From Microbispora rosea subsp. aerata (GTDB taxonomy: Bacteria > Actinomycetota > Actinomycetes > Streptosporangiales > Streptosporangiaceae): a DNA stretch of 64,000 nucleotides. The stretch lies in contig NZ_BMPY01000006.1 of the NCBI RefSeq assembly GCF_014647835.1, positions 62,001-126,000 on the forward strand. The letters are read 5' to 3'. The notes under the pieces were generated by a model. It worked only from the letters and a program-made list of their open reading frames with translations, made no database searches and was not told the origin of the DNA. Within the stretch, counting starts at the first letter, position 1, and each line of letters starts with the position of its first letter. The position numbers and the translations under genes were made by a program. Positions 18,223 through 26,779 of the stretch are shown here, in pieces.

Positions 18223-18984
18223 GTGATTCTGGACCGGTTCCGTCTTGACGGCAGGGTGGCCATCGTGACGGGAGCCTCGTCGGGGCTCGGCGTCGCGTTC
18301 GCCAGGGGATTCGCCGAGGCGGGCGCCGACGTGGTGATCGGGGCCCGCCGCGTGGAGGGGCTGGAACGGACGCGGCGGCTGGTCGAGGAGACCGGCCGCC
18401 GCTGCCTGGCGGTGCGGACCGACGTGTCGGTCCCCGAGGACTGCCAGGCTCTCGTCGACGCGGCCGTGAACGAGTTCGGCCGGGTGGACGTGCTGATCAA
18501 CAACGCCGGCGTCGGCACGGCCGTGCCCGCGCTGCGGGAGACGCCCGGGGAGTTCCGCCGGGTGCTCGACGTCAACCTCAACGGCACCTACTGGATGGCC
18601 CAGGCCTGCGCCCGGGTCATGCCGCCGGGTTCGTCGATCGTGAACATCGGCAGCGTGCTGGGCGAGACCACGGCCGGGCTGCCGCAGGCGGCCTACAGCG
18701 CGTCGAAGGCCGCCGTCGCCGGGCTCACCCGCGACCTCGCCCAGCAGTGGACCTTGCGCCGGGGCATCCGGGTCAACTGCCTGGAGCCGGGCTTCTTCGA
18801 CTCGGAGATGACGGCGCAGTATCCCGACGGCTACCTCGACCGCATGCGGGAGCAGCGGGTGCTCATGCGGCGCTCGGGCGACCCGGAGGAGCTCGCCGCC
18901 GCCGCCGTCTTCCTCGCCTCCGACGCCGCTTCGTACATCACCGGGGCGGTCATCCCGGTGGACGGAGGGCTCCTCCTCACCTGA
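18223..18984 (+). CDS. SDR family NAD(P)-dependent oxidoreductase
   Basis: A 253-residue classical short-chain dehydrogenase from a GTG with an AAGGGGGGC ribosome-binding site. The cofactor motif TGASSGLG is at residues 17-24, NNAG at 93-96, catalytic Ser144, Tyr158 and Lys162 in YSASK, and the C-terminal signature ITGAVIPVDGG. The glycine-rich loop followed by ARR suggests NADP is possible. The substrate cannot be assigned; neighbours are unrelated. Its stop codon lies within the first unit of the following tandem repeat. Confidence 0.88.
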   Translation: MILDRFRLDGRVAIVTGASSGLGVAFARGFAEAGADVVIGARRVEGLERTRRLVEETGRRCLAVRTDVSVPEDCQALVDAAVNEFGRVDVLINNAGVGTAVPALRETPGEFRRVLDVNLNGTYWMAQACARVMPPGSSIVNIGSVLGETTAGLPQAAYSASKAAVAGLTRDLAQQWTLRRGIRVNCLEPGFFDSEMTAQYPDGYLDRMREQRVLMRRSGDPEELAAAAVFLASDAASYITGAVIPVDGGLLLT

Positions 18985-19112
18985 CCGCCGCCCTTCGCGG
19001 GCGCTTCTCACCTGACCGCCGCCCTCCGATTCGGGCGCCCCTTGCCTGACCGCCTCTCTCCGATTCGGGCGCCCCTTGCCTGACCGCCTCTCTCCGATTC
19101 GGGCACTCCTCA
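18980..19112. repeat. Tandem 34-bp repeat array (four units)
   Basis: Units start at 18980 (31 bp, divergent), 19011, 19045 and 19079, each opening with cctgaccgcc and containing ccgattcgggc. Units 2-4 are close to identical. The first unit includes the TGA of the SDR gene, so the array seems to have grown from the gene's 3' end. There are no unique spacers, so it is not a CRISPR. Confidence 0.9.
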
Positions 19113-19237
19113 CCCGTCGCCGCCGTGCACTCACCGCCCGATACGACCCATCTGATGAAAGATCACCAGAAGGTCACGATATGGAGAGTAGGTGGCAGTT
19201 TTCGCCATAAGAAGGGCACTAGGGCCCTAGCCTCAGA

Positions 19238-19254
19238 CCTGTTGTCAAAACAGG
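19238..19254. promoter_or_regulatory. Inverted repeat upstream of betaine transporter
   Basis: CCTGTT-GTCAA-AACAGG, a perfect 6-bp inverted repeat in a relatively AT-rich stretch 163 bp before the ATPase gene. It is a candidate regulator site or small hairpin. Confidence 0.4.
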
Positions 19255-19260
19255 ATCCGT

Positions 19261-19277
19261 GTTGCGCTTTGCGCAAC
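19261..19277. promoter_or_regulatory. Palindromic operator candidate upstream of betaine transporter
   Basis: GTTGCGC-TTT-GCGCAAC is a perfect 7-bp inverted repeat with a 3-bp centre, 140 bp before the opuA-like start. The short centre favours a dimeric-regulator operator over a terminator hairpin. The binding protein is unknown. Confidence 0.5.
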
Positions 19278-19416
19278 GCCTGTGCGTGTGCCCTGAGGAG
19301 TCGTTGGCCCCCCGCTCTTCATTCACGGCGTGCGAGCGGCAGCCCTCGCGCCGTGCTTTGGCGTTTCCGGGCGTCCACGCCGCCTCGCGGGCGAGCGCCA
19401 AGTGAGGGGAATCAGA

Positions 19417-20793
19417 GTGGGCACAGCCGCGATCGAGGTTCGCGGGCTCTGGAAGATCTTCGGTCCCAAGGCCGACCGGATCATCGGCAGCCCCGACGCC
19501 AACCTTGAGCCCGCACAGCTGCGGGCGAAGACGGGGTGCACCGCCGCCGTCAGGGACGTCAGCTTCGAGGTGCGCCCGGGCGAGGTCTTCGTTGTCATGG
19601 GCCTGTCGGGCAGCGGCAAATCGACGCTCGTACGCTGCCTCACCCGCCTGATCGAGCCGACGGCGGGCGAACTGCGCATCGACGGCCAAGATGTCCGCGC
19701 GATGTCGGCCAAGCAGCTCCGGGAGCTGCGCCGTCACCGGGTGAGCATGGTCTTCCAGCATTTCGGGCTGCTGCCGCACCGGAAGGTCGTGGACAACGTC
19801 GGCTACGGCCTGGAGATCCAGGGCGTCGGAAAGGCCGAGCGGCACGAGAAGGCCCGGCGCATCCTGTCCCTGGTCGGGCTGGAAGGCCACGAGGAGTCCT
19901 ACCCCGAGCAACTGTCCGGCGGCATGCAGCAGCGGGTGGGGCTGGCCCGCGCCCTCGCCGTCGACCCCGAGGTGCTGCTGTTCGACGAGCCGTTCAGCGC
20001 GCTCGACCCGCTGATCCGCCGCGACATGCAGGCCGAGGTCATCCGGCTGCACCGCGAGGTCGGCAAGACCATGGTGTTCATCACCCACGACCTGTCCGAG
20101 GCGCTCAAGCTCGGCGAGCGCATCGCGATCATGCGCGCGGGCGCGATCGTCCAAGTGGGCACCCCGGAGGAGCTGGTCGGAGCTCCCGCCGACGACTACG
20201 TGGCCGACTTCGTGCGCGACGTCCCCAGGGCGCAGGTGCTGTCGCTGCGCTGGATCTCCCGCGCCCCCGAGCCCGGCGAGCCGCTCGACGGCCCGGAGCT
20301 TCCGGCCGGCACCGTCATCCACGACGCGGTTCCGGCCGCGATGGCCTCCGACCGGCCCATCCGGGTCGTCGCCGACGGCGAACTGGTAGGCGTGGTGAGC
20401 CGCGTCGACCTTCTCGCGGCGGTACGGCCGGGCAACGAGTCCGTGACCGTCGCCGCCCAGGCTCCCGCCGGGGAGCCCCGCGACGCCGAGGGCGCGGACG
20501 CCGAGACCGCGGCGAAGGCGGGCGGGGAGGAGACGCCGGGAGACTCCGCCGCGGAGAGCCCGGTGGTTCAGAAGCCCTCCGGCGAGGCGGACAAGACGGC
20601 GTCCACCGGGGAGAGGGAGGCAGCCGGGAAGGCAGAGGCAGCCGGGGAGACGGAGGCCGCCGGGAAGGCAGAGGCCGCCGGGAAGACGGAGGCCGCCGCC
20701 CGGCCTTCGGCGGAGGGCGAGGGCGGCGCGGCGGACCCGAGCACGCGCGGGGACGCGGCGGTCGCCGCCACCGCCTCGTCCGAGGAGGCGTAG
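19417..20793 (+). CDS. Glycine betaine/proline ABC transporter ATP-binding protein
   Basis: A 458-residue ProV/OpuAA-type ATPase. The GTG at 19417 is chosen because AGGGGA precedes it. Walker A is GLSGSGKST, the signature LSGGMQQR, Walker [12 protein letters not shown] and the H-loop [10 protein letters not shown] single CBS-like segment follows ([34 protein letters not shown]), where ProV homologs carry ionic-strength-sensing CBS domains. The last ~110 residues are Ala/Glu/Gly/Lys-rich low complexity with six-residue repeats ([12 protein letters not shown]) at 20626-20699. The stop abuts the permease ATG. Confidence 0.9.
   Translation: MGTAAIEVRGLWKIFGPKADRIIGSPDANLEPAQLRAKTGCTAAVRDVSFEVRPGEVFVVMGLSGSGKSTLVRCLTRLIEPTAGELRIDGQDVRAMSAKQLRELRRHRVSMVFQHFGLLPHRKVVDNVGYGLEIQGVGKAERHEKARRILSLVGLEGHEESYPEQLSGGMQQRVGLARALAVDPEVLLFDEPFSALDPLIRRDMQAEVIRLHREVGKTMVFITHDLSEALKLGERIAIMRAGAIVQVGTPEELVGAPADDYVADFVRDVPRAQVLSLRWISRAPEPGEPLDGPELPAGTVIHDAVPAAMASDRPIRVVADGELVGVVSRVDLLAAVRPGNESVTVAAQAPAGEPRDAEGADAETAAKAGGEETPGDSAAESPVVQKPSGEADKTASTGEREAAGKAEAAGETEAAGKAEAAGKTEAAARPSAEGEGGAADPSTRGDAAVAATASSEEA
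20626..20699. repeat. 18-bp in-frame minisatellite in the ATPase C-terminal tail
   Basis: About four units of an 18-bp repeat, g(a)ggc(a/c)gccgggaaggca-like, encoding EAAG(K/E)(A/T). It extends a charged, probably disordered tail after the CBS-like region. Confidence 0.75.
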
Positions 20794-22731
20794 ATGGTGA
20801 GCGCACCTGTGCAGGTGGCGCCGCCCGTGCAGGCGCCGGCGCGGGTCCGGCGGCTGCCGCGGTGGGCCGGGCCGGTCGCCGGGGTCGTCGCGGTGGTGGC
20901 CCTCTACATCGCCTTCCGCGGCAAGGCCGTGCTGCCGCACGACGACGACGCCGCCCTGTTCCACTGGCTCAACGACGCCCGCGACTGGGTCGACGCCAAC
21001 CGCAACAGCAGCCCGATCTTCCTGTACGTCGTCAACTATGTCCGCCTGGGCGTCTCCGAGATCTACACCGCGATCCAGGCGGCCCTGGTCGCGCTGGGCT
21101 GGCCGGGGCTCATCGGCCTGGCCGCCGGTCTCGGCTGGCTCGCGGGCGGCTGGCGCATCGGGCTCGTCTCGCTCGCGGGCTTCGCCGGCGTCGGGGTGCT
21201 CGGCTTCTGGGAGGCGAGCGTCGACACGCTCGCGCTGACGCTGGCCGCGGTGGTGCTGTCGCTGCTGTTCGGCATCCCGCTGGGCATCTGGGCCGGCCGC
21301 TCGCCCCGCGTCCGGCGGATCGTGACGCCGGTGCTCGACGTCATGCAGATCATGCCGACGTTCTCGTACCTGTCGCCGATCGTGCTGCTGTTCCTCATCG
21401 GGCCGGCGTCCGCGACGATCGCCACGATGATCTACGCGATGCCGCCGGCGATCAGGATCACCGCACTGGCCATCCAGCGGGTGCCCGGCGTCGTGGTGGA
21501 GGCGTCGGAGTCGCTGGGCGCGACCCGATGGCAGACGCTGCGCAAGGTCCGCCTGCCGCTGGCGCTCAACACGATCATGCTGGGCGTCAACCAGACGATC
21601 GCCGCCGCGCTGTCGATGGTGCCGCTGGTCGCGCTGATCGCGGCGCCCGGGCTCGGCGTGGATCTGCTCCGCGCGCTCGCCCGGGTCAACGTGGGCGCCG
21701 CGCTGGTGCCCGGCGTCGCGATCGTGCTGATCGCCATCGTGCTCGACCGCATGACGCGGTCGGCGGCGCAGCGGCGCGAGGGCGGGACCCGCGCGAGGAT
21801 CGTCCGCTGGGGCGGCTTCGCGGTCCTCACCGGCGCCGGGCTCGCCCTGACCCCGGTGCTGGCGCAGGAGTTCCCCGAGCAGTGGCAGGTGCAGATCATC
21901 CGTCCCATCAACGACGTGGTGAGCTGGATCGAGGCGAACTGGTACACCTTCACCGGCTTCCTCAACGACACCGTCGCGTACGGCCTGCTCAACCCGCTGC
22001 AGGACGTGCTGACCAGCGCCCCCTGGTGGCTGGTCACGCTGTCGGTGCTCGCGTTCGCCTGGCGGGTGAGCGGCCCGGGCCCCGCCGTGGTCGCCGCCGC
22101 CTGCCTCGGAGGCGTCGCCGCGCTGGGACTGTGGCAGCACGGCATGGAGACGCTGACGATCGTGCTGGTCGCGTCCGTGATCACGATCGCGGTCGGGCTC
22201 CTGCTCGGTGTGGCGGCGGCGCGGTGGCGGTGGTTCGCCGCCGGGCTGCGGCCGCTTCTGGACGCCGCGCAGACGATGCCGTCGTTCTCCTACCTGCTGC
22301 CGGCCGTGGCCCTGTTCGGCAACGGCCGCTTCACCGCGATCATGGCCTCGTTCATCTACGCGGTGCCGGTGGTCGCACGCCTGGTCGAGGACGGCCTGCG
22401 GACGGTCCCCGCGACCGTCATGGAGGCGGCGAAGTCCGCCGGCTCCACCAACCGGCAGCTGCTGTGGAAGGTCCAGCTTCCGATGGCCCGGGGCTCGCTG
22501 CTGCTCGCGGCCAACCAGGGCATCGTCATGACGCTGGCGATGGTGGTGATCGGCGCGCTGGTCGGCGCGGGAGCCCTCGGATACGACGTCGTGGCCGGAA
22601 TCGCGCAGCAGGAGGACTACGGAAAGGGTCTCGCCGCCGGCGTCGCCCTGGTCCTCCTCGGAGTCATGCTCGATCGGATCACGCAAGGCGCCAACGGGCG
22701 CCGCTCTCCCCACAAGAAGAGGAACTCATGA
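20794..22731 (+). CDS. Glycine betaine ABC transporter permease, two fused permease domains
   Basis: A 645-residue membrane protein with two complete ProW-like permease domains in tandem. The first EAA region is ESLGATRWQTLRKVRLPLAL (about residues 234-253); the second is KSAGSTNRQLLWKVQLPMAR (about residues 548-567). Each is preceded by a PTFSYL/PSFSYL motif (QIMPTFSYLSP; QTMPSFSYLLP). The N-terminus is Pro/Val-rich before the first TM. The fusion would provide both halves of the channel in one chain, instead of the usual homodimer. It starts directly at the ATPase stop and its own stop overlaps the first binding-protein start as ATGA. Confidence 0.9.
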   Translation: MVSAPVQVAPPVQAPARVRRLPRWAGPVAGVVAVVALYIAFRGKAVLPHDDDAALFHWLNDARDWVDANRNSSPIFLYVVNYVRLGVSEIYTAIQAALVALGWPGLIGLAAGLGWLAGGWRIGLVSLAGFAGVGVLGFWEASVDTLALTLAAVVLSLLFGIPLGIWAGRSPRVRRIVTPVLDVMQIMPTFSYLSPIVLLFLIGPASATIATMIYAMPPAIRITALAIQRVPGVVVEASESLGATRWQTLRKVRLPLALNTIMLGVNQTIAAALSMVPLVALIAAPGLGVDLLRALARVNVGAALVPGVAIVLIAIVLDRMTRSAAQRREGGTRARIVRWGGFAVLTGAGLALTPVLAQEFPEQWQVQIIRPINDVVSWIEANWYTFTGFLNDTVAYGLLNPLQDVLTSAPWWLVTLSVLAFAWRVSGPGPAVVAAACLGGVAALGLWQHGMETLTIVLVASVITIAVGLLLGVAAARWRWFAAGLRPLLDAAQTMPSFSYLLPAVALFGNGRFTAIMASFIYAVPVVARLVEDGLRTVPATVMEAAKSAGSTNRQLLWKVQLPMARGSLLLAANQGIVMTLAMVVIGALVGAGALGYDVVAGIAQQEDYGKGLAAGVALVLLGVMLDRITQGANGRRSPHKKRNS

Positions 22732-23708
22732 AGAAGCTACGCCTAATCGCAGGGGTTCTCATCCTCGGCCTCAGCACGGCCGCCTGCGGAGGCGCCAAGG
22801 TTGAGGACGACTCCGCGGCGGCGCCCAGTGCGAGCGCGGCCGGCTCCGCGGGCGCGTCCGCCGCGGGCACGGTCAAGATCGCCATCAACGGCTGGGTGGG
22901 CTACGAGGCCAACGCCGCCGTGGTGTCGTACCTGCTGGAGCACGAGCTCGGCTACAAGGTCGAGAAGGTGACGCTCGCAGAGGAGCCGTCCTGGCAGGGC
23001 ATGGAGTCGGGCGACATCGACGTCATCCTCGAGAACTGGGGCCACGAGGACCTCAAGAAGAAGTACATCGAGGAGAAGAAGGTCGCCGTCGAGGCGGGCC
23101 CCACCGGCAACAAGGGCGTGATCGGCTGGTACGTGCCCGAGTGGATGGTGCAGAAGTACCCCGACATCACCGACTGGAAGAACCTCAACAAGTACGCCGA
23201 CCTGTTCAAGACCTCCGAGTCGGACGGCAAGGGTCAGCTGCTCGACGGCGACCCGTCCTTCGTCACCAACGACGAGGCGCTGGTCAAGAACCTCAAGCTC
23301 GACTACAAGGTGGTCTACGCGGGCAGCGAGGCCGCGCTGATCAAGGCCGCCAAGCAGGCGAGCGACCAGAAGAAGCCGCTGCTCATGTACTTCTACGAGC
23401 CGCAGTGGCTGTTCAACCAGGTCAAGCTGGTGAAGATCAACCTGCCCGAGTGGACGGAGGGCTGTGACAGCGACCCCAAGAAGGTCGCCTGCGACTACCC
23501 GCCGTACGACCTCGACAAGATCGTCAGCAAGAAGTTCGCCGACACCGGCGGCAAGGCGTACGAGCTGATCAAGAACTTCCAGTGGACGAACGACGACCAG
23601 AACGCGGTCGCCGACGACATGACCAACAACGGCATGTCGGCCGAGGACGCGGCCAAGAAGTGGGTGGAGGCCAACCCGGCCAAGTGGCAGGCCTGGATGC
23701 CCAAGTGA
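22728..23708 (+). CDS. Glycine betaine-type substrate-binding lipoprotein 1
   Basis: A 326-residue OpuAC/ProX-family lipoprotein (lipobox STAAC with Cys18-20 region, STAACGG). A Ser/Ala-rich linker precedes the domain. Family landmarks are NGWVGYEANAAVVSYLLEHE, GDIDVILENWGHED, GVIGWYVPEWMV and PLLMYFYEPQWLF. Aromatic residues in WVGY, GWYVPEW and FYEPQW are those expected to cage a quaternary ammonium. Translationally coupled to the permease (4-base overlap). The exact ligand (betaine, choline or another osmoprotectant) is inferred. Confidence 0.92.
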   Translation: MKKLRLIAGVLILGLSTAACGGAKVEDDSAAAPSASAAGSAGASAAGTVKIAINGWVGYEANAAVVSYLLEHELGYKVEKVTLAEEPSWQGMESGDIDVILENWGHEDLKKKYIEEKKVAVEAGPTGNKGVIGWYVPEWMVQKYPDITDWKNLNKYADLFKTSESDGKGQLLDGDPSFVTNDEALVKNLKLDYKVVYAGSEAALIKAAKQASDQKKPLLMYFYEPQWLFNQVKLVKINLPEWTEGCDSDPKKVACDYPPYDLDKIVSKKFADTGGKAYELIKNFQWTNDDQNAVADDMTNNGMSAEDAAKKWVEANPAKWQAWMPK

Positions 23709-23776
23709 TCTGAGTCGTGTCCGAGGATGTCGTGTCCGAGGACTCACGACTCCGCCCGCCCGGGCGAGCTCTCGTC

Positions 23777-23801
23777 GGCCGCGATCCCCGCGATCGCGGC
23801 C
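23777..23801 (+). terminator. Hairpin between the two binding-protein genes
   Basis: GGCCGCGAT-CCCCGCG-ATCGCGGCC forms a perfect 9-bp stem with 7-base loop, followed by a mildly T-rich stretch (cttgttgtgg). It lies 68 bp after the first binding-protein stop. Just upstream, GAGTCGTG (23712-23719) and CACGACTC (23745-23752) form another inverted repeat enclosing a 15-bp tandem repeat (23715-23744). Confidence 0.5.
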
Positions 23802-23902
23802 GATCCCGCTTGTTGTGGAATACTCAGCCGGTGTCGCCGCGGCTCCGCCGCTCGCGTTCCGCGTCCGCATGACCCGAACGTACGAATCAGATGAGGTCAG
23901 AT

Positions 23903-24853
23903 ATGAGGATCCGTCTCCTAGCCGGCGTGCTGACGCTCGCGCTGGCCATGACCGCCTGCAGTGGCGGGAGTTCGGATGACGCCGCCGGAGCAGGCGCCGG
24001 AGGCGACGCCAAGATCGTGCGACTGGCGGTCAACCCCTGGATCGGCTACGAGGCCAGCGCCGCGGTCGTCGCCTATCTCCTGGAGCACGAGCTCGGCTAC
24101 AAGGTCGAGAAGATCGAGAGCGGTGAGGCGGACTCCTGGAAGGGCTTCGAGAAGGGCACGGTCGACGTCGTCCTGGAGAACTGGAGCCACCCGGAGCTGA
24201 AGAAGGAGTACATCGAGGAGAAGAAGGTCGCGGTCAGCGCGGGCCAGAACGGCAACAAGGGCGTCATCGGATGGTACGTCCCCGAGTGGATGGTCCGGAA
24301 ATATCCGGATATCACCAATTGGGAGAATCTGCGGAAGTACAAGGACCTGTTCAAAACGGACAAGAGTGACGGCCTCGGCCAGTTCCTCGCCGGTGACAAG
24401 TCCTTCGTGACCAACGACGAGGCGCTGATCAGGAACCTGGGCCTGCCGTACAAGGTGGTCTACTCCGGCAGCGAGGACGCGCTGATCGCCGCGGCCCGCA
24501 AGGCCACCGAGAACGAGACTCCGCTGCTGATGTACTTCTACGAGCCCCAGTGGCTGTTCAGCCAGCTCAAGCTCGTCAAGATCAACCTTCCTCCGTACTC
24601 CATCGGGTGTGACAGCAACCCCAAGACGGTCAAGTGCGACTATCCGCCGTACCTGCTCGACAAGATCGTCAGCGCGAAGTTCGCCAAGAGCGGCGGCAAG
24701 GCGTACGAGTTCATCAAGAACTTCGTCTGGACGAACGACGACCAGAACGCCGTGGCCTACGACATGGCGGAGAACAAGATGAGCGCGGAGGCCGCCGCCC
24801 GCAAGTGGGTCGAGGCCAACAAGATCGTCTGGCAGGACTGGATCCCCGCCTGA
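23903..24853 (+). CDS. Glycine betaine-type substrate-binding lipoprotein 2 (tandem paralog)
   Basis: A 316-residue paralog of the preceding protein, sharing GYEASAAVVAYLLEHELGYK, ENWSHPELKKEYIEEKKVAV, GWYVPEWMV and YFYEPQWLF. The ATG at 23903 is chosen over 23891 because GAGGTC lies five bases upstream. Lipobox MTAC. The pair clearly arose by tandem duplication. A 194-bp gap with a terminator-like hairpin separates them, so this copy may have its own promoter and supply a different ligand or affinity to the same permease. Confidence 0.92.
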   Translation: MRIRLLAGVLTLALAMTACSGGSSDDAAGAGAGGDAKIVRLAVNPWIGYEASAAVVAYLLEHELGYKVEKIESGEADSWKGFEKGTVDVVLENWSHPELKKEYIEEKKVAVSAGQNGNKGVIGWYVPEWMVRKYPDITNWENLRKYKDLFKTDKSDGLGQFLAGDKSFVTNDEALIRNLGLPYKVVYSGSEDALIAAARKATENETPLLMYFYEPQWLFSQLKLVKINLPPYSIGCDSNPKTVKCDYPPYLLDKIVSAKFAKSGGKAYEFIKNFVWTNDDQNAVAYDMAENKMSAEAAARKWVEANKIVWQDWIPA

Positions 24854-24915
24854 CCTGTCGCATCTGATTCACCACATCTGTCCGGCGTCTTTCCGCCGGG
24901 CTTCATTCGCCGATC

Positions 24916-24952
24916 CGAGGGGCGTGGCGCGCAAGGCGTGCCACGCCCCTCG
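24916..24952 (+). terminator. Strong hairpin downstream of betaine transporter
   Basis: A perfect 13-bp stem, CGAGGGGCGTGGC pairing with GCCACGCCCCTCG around an 11-base loop, 63 bp after the last binding-protein stop. There is no T-tract, which is common for actinobacterial terminators. Confidence 0.6.
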
Positions 24953-24954
24953 CC

Positions 24955-25265
24955 GTGTCAAGGCGGCGCGTGAGCATGCCACGGTCCCTCGTCGCATTCG
25001 GGCGTGTGGCGCGCGAGCGTGCCGCCCTCGGCATGTGGGATGCGAGGGTGCCCCCGCTGTTTTCAGCGTGCGACGTGCGAGCGCGCCGTCCTCGGCGCGA
25101 GGTGCGTGAGCGTGCCGACCCTCGTGGTATTCGGTGCGTCGCGTCGCGCCGCATTCGGGCGTGTGGTGCGCGAGCCTGCCGACCCCCGCGTATTCAGCGC
25201 GTGGCATGCAAGCGTCCCCCACCGTTTTCAGGGCGTTGCGCGCAAGTGCGCTGGTCACCGCCAAA
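24955..25265. repeat. Degenerate intergenic repeat array
   Basis: About seven diverged units of roughly 32-60 bp share the pattern (a/t)ttc-(ggg/agc)-gcgtgtggcgcgcgagcgtgccgccc. Anchors are visible near 24996, 25060, 25100, 25152, 25191 and 25224. No frame is convincing as coding. It occupies most of the gap before the HNH lipoprotein gene. Confidence 0.65.
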
Positions 25266-25342
25266 TGTGGGCGCGCCTCCTTTGCCATCTTTTTGCACCT
25301 TGCTATATCTAAGGGGGATATTTCATGACCGAGGGGTGACAG

Positions 25343-26143
25343 TTGGGCGGGCGTGGTACCCGATCGATTGCCGTGTCGATAGCCGGAGTTTCCGTTGTGG
25401 TGGCCGTGCTGGCGGGTTGCGGGCCGATGTCGGAGCTCGACGGCGCCTTCGCGGGTCCCAGCGGCGGCACGAGCGAGGCGAAGGGTGGCGCGCAGGGCGG
25501 CTCGGGCGCGGACCGGAGCGTCAGCCCGCTGGACAACCCCGACGGCACCGGCCCCGGCCTGAAGCCGATCACGTCGGAGAAGGAACGGGCCGAGGCCCGC
25601 GAGCTCATCGACAAGGTGGCGACCAAGGGCCGGGGGTCGAAGAGTGGCTATGACCGTGACAAGTTCGGCTACGCCTGGGCCGACAACGTGGACAACGTGC
25701 CGTGGGGGCGCAACGGCTGCGACACCCGAAACGACCTGCTCAAGCGGGACGGCCTGGACATCAAGTATCGCGACGGGTCCAACTGCGTCATCGTCTCCAT
25801 GACCCTGCACGACCCGTACACCGGCAAGGTCATCGACTGGGACAAGTCGCGCGCGGCGGAGGTCCAGATCGACCACGTCATGCCCCTGTCGTACGACTGG
25901 CAGATGGGCGCGTCGCGGTGGAGCGAGGCCAAGCGCAAGCAGATCGCCAACGACCCGTTGAACCTGATCCCCGTGGACGGCTCCACCAACGGCTCCAAGG
26001 GCGACTCGGGCCCGGCCACCTGGCTGCCGCCCCGCACCGAGATCCGCTGCTCCTACGCCGTGCGGTTCGCCCAGGTCGCCCTCAAGTACGACCTGCCGGT
26101 GACCTCCGCCGACAAGGCGGCCATGCTGGAGCAGTGCAAGTGA
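25343..26143 (+). CDS. HNH endonuclease-family lipoprotein (DUF1524/GmrSD C-terminal type)
   Basis: A 266-residue exported protein from a TTG with a good GAGGGGTGA ribosome-binding site. The signal peptide ends in VLAGC (lipoprotein Cys26). A Gly/Ser-rich linker leads to the nuclease-like domain: GYDRDKFGYAW, CDTRNDLL, then the His-Me core IDHVMPLSYDW (H178) and ANDPLNLIPVDGSTN with conserved Asn203/Asn207, then GDSGPATWLPP and a C-terminal Cys pair. This is the DUF1524 secreted nuclease family common in actinomycetes. It probably degrades extracellular DNA at the cell surface; a competence or predation link is speculation. Confidence 0.88.
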   Translation: MGGRGTRSIAVSIAGVSVVVAVLAGCGPMSELDGAFAGPSGGTSEAKGGAQGGSGADRSVSPLDNPDGTGPGLKPITSEKERAEARELIDKVATKGRGSKSGYDRDKFGYAWADNVDNVPWGRNGCDTRNDLLKRDGLDIKYRDGSNCVIVSMTLHDPYTGKVIDWDKSRAAEVQIDHVMPLSYDWQMGASRWSEAKRKQIANDPLNLIPVDGSTNGSKGDSGPATWLPPRTEIRCSYAVRFAQVALKYDLPVTSADKAAMLEQCK

Positions 26144-26153
26144 GCCGGTCGGC

Positions 26154-26770
26154 TCACCGGTAGACGACCTTCCCGGCCGACCGGCCCGGGAACACGACGA
26201 TCAGGTGCTCCTCTCCGGCCTCCCCGTTTACCCGGGAGTAGACCCGCAGGCGGCAACGCCCCGGGCCCTTCAGCGCCGGGTTCGGCAGGGGTCTTCCGGC
26301 GCCCTGGTCGCCGCCCTCGCAGGAAGGTGCCTCCAGGCGGCCGCCGCGGCTGACCACGCCGACCTCGGCCACCTGCTCCCAGCCCTTCACCCGCGGCGGG
26401 GGAGCGGAGTCGAACGCCTTCACGGTCAGGTCGCGCTGAGGTCGCGGGTGCCGTCGAAGTAGACCAGGCGTCAAGGACGCCGCCGCGCGGTTCTTCCGGC
26501 TGCCACAGGAGCACCCATGAAATCGGTCTCACGGCCGGCGGGGACGAGCTCGCGCTTCGGGAGTGGCGAAAGGTGGGAGGGCGCCCGGGACGCCGGAGTT
26601 CTCGCCGCAGGTCATCACGGCCACCGTGCCGCCCCCGGCGGCGACGGGCCCGTTGTCGATCGCCGCGTCGAAGACGTCCTCGCCCTCCCCCGAGGCGTCA
26701 TCCTCCGGGTCGTAGACGCCGTACCCTCCGCCCTCGGACAGGAAGCAGTGCCGGGCCCGTGCCCCGGGAA
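26154..26770 (-). pseudogene. Decayed hypothetical gene with several frameshifts
   Basis: Minus-strand coding fragments in three frames line up into one protein. First comes HCFLSEGGGYGVYDPEDD...TVAVMTCGENSG (about 26745-26590), then VLLWQPEEPRGGVLD (about 26515), then VYFDGTRDLS (about 26460), then DLTVKAFDSAPPP...GRSAGKVVYR ending at 26154. Each step needs a frame change, and no start codon or intact 5' end remains before the neighbouring gene at 26780. The first and last segments could be mistaken for small genes. Function unknown. Confidence 0.5.
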
Positions 26771-26779
26771 GTGAGCGGA

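Noticed and set aside
18980-19112. CRISPR-like appearance of the 34-bp array.
   Set aside because: Units are directly adjacent with no spacers.
24955-25265. CRISPR-like appearance of the repeat array.
   Set aside because: Units vary in length and sequence, there are no constant repeats with unique spacers and no cas genes nearby.
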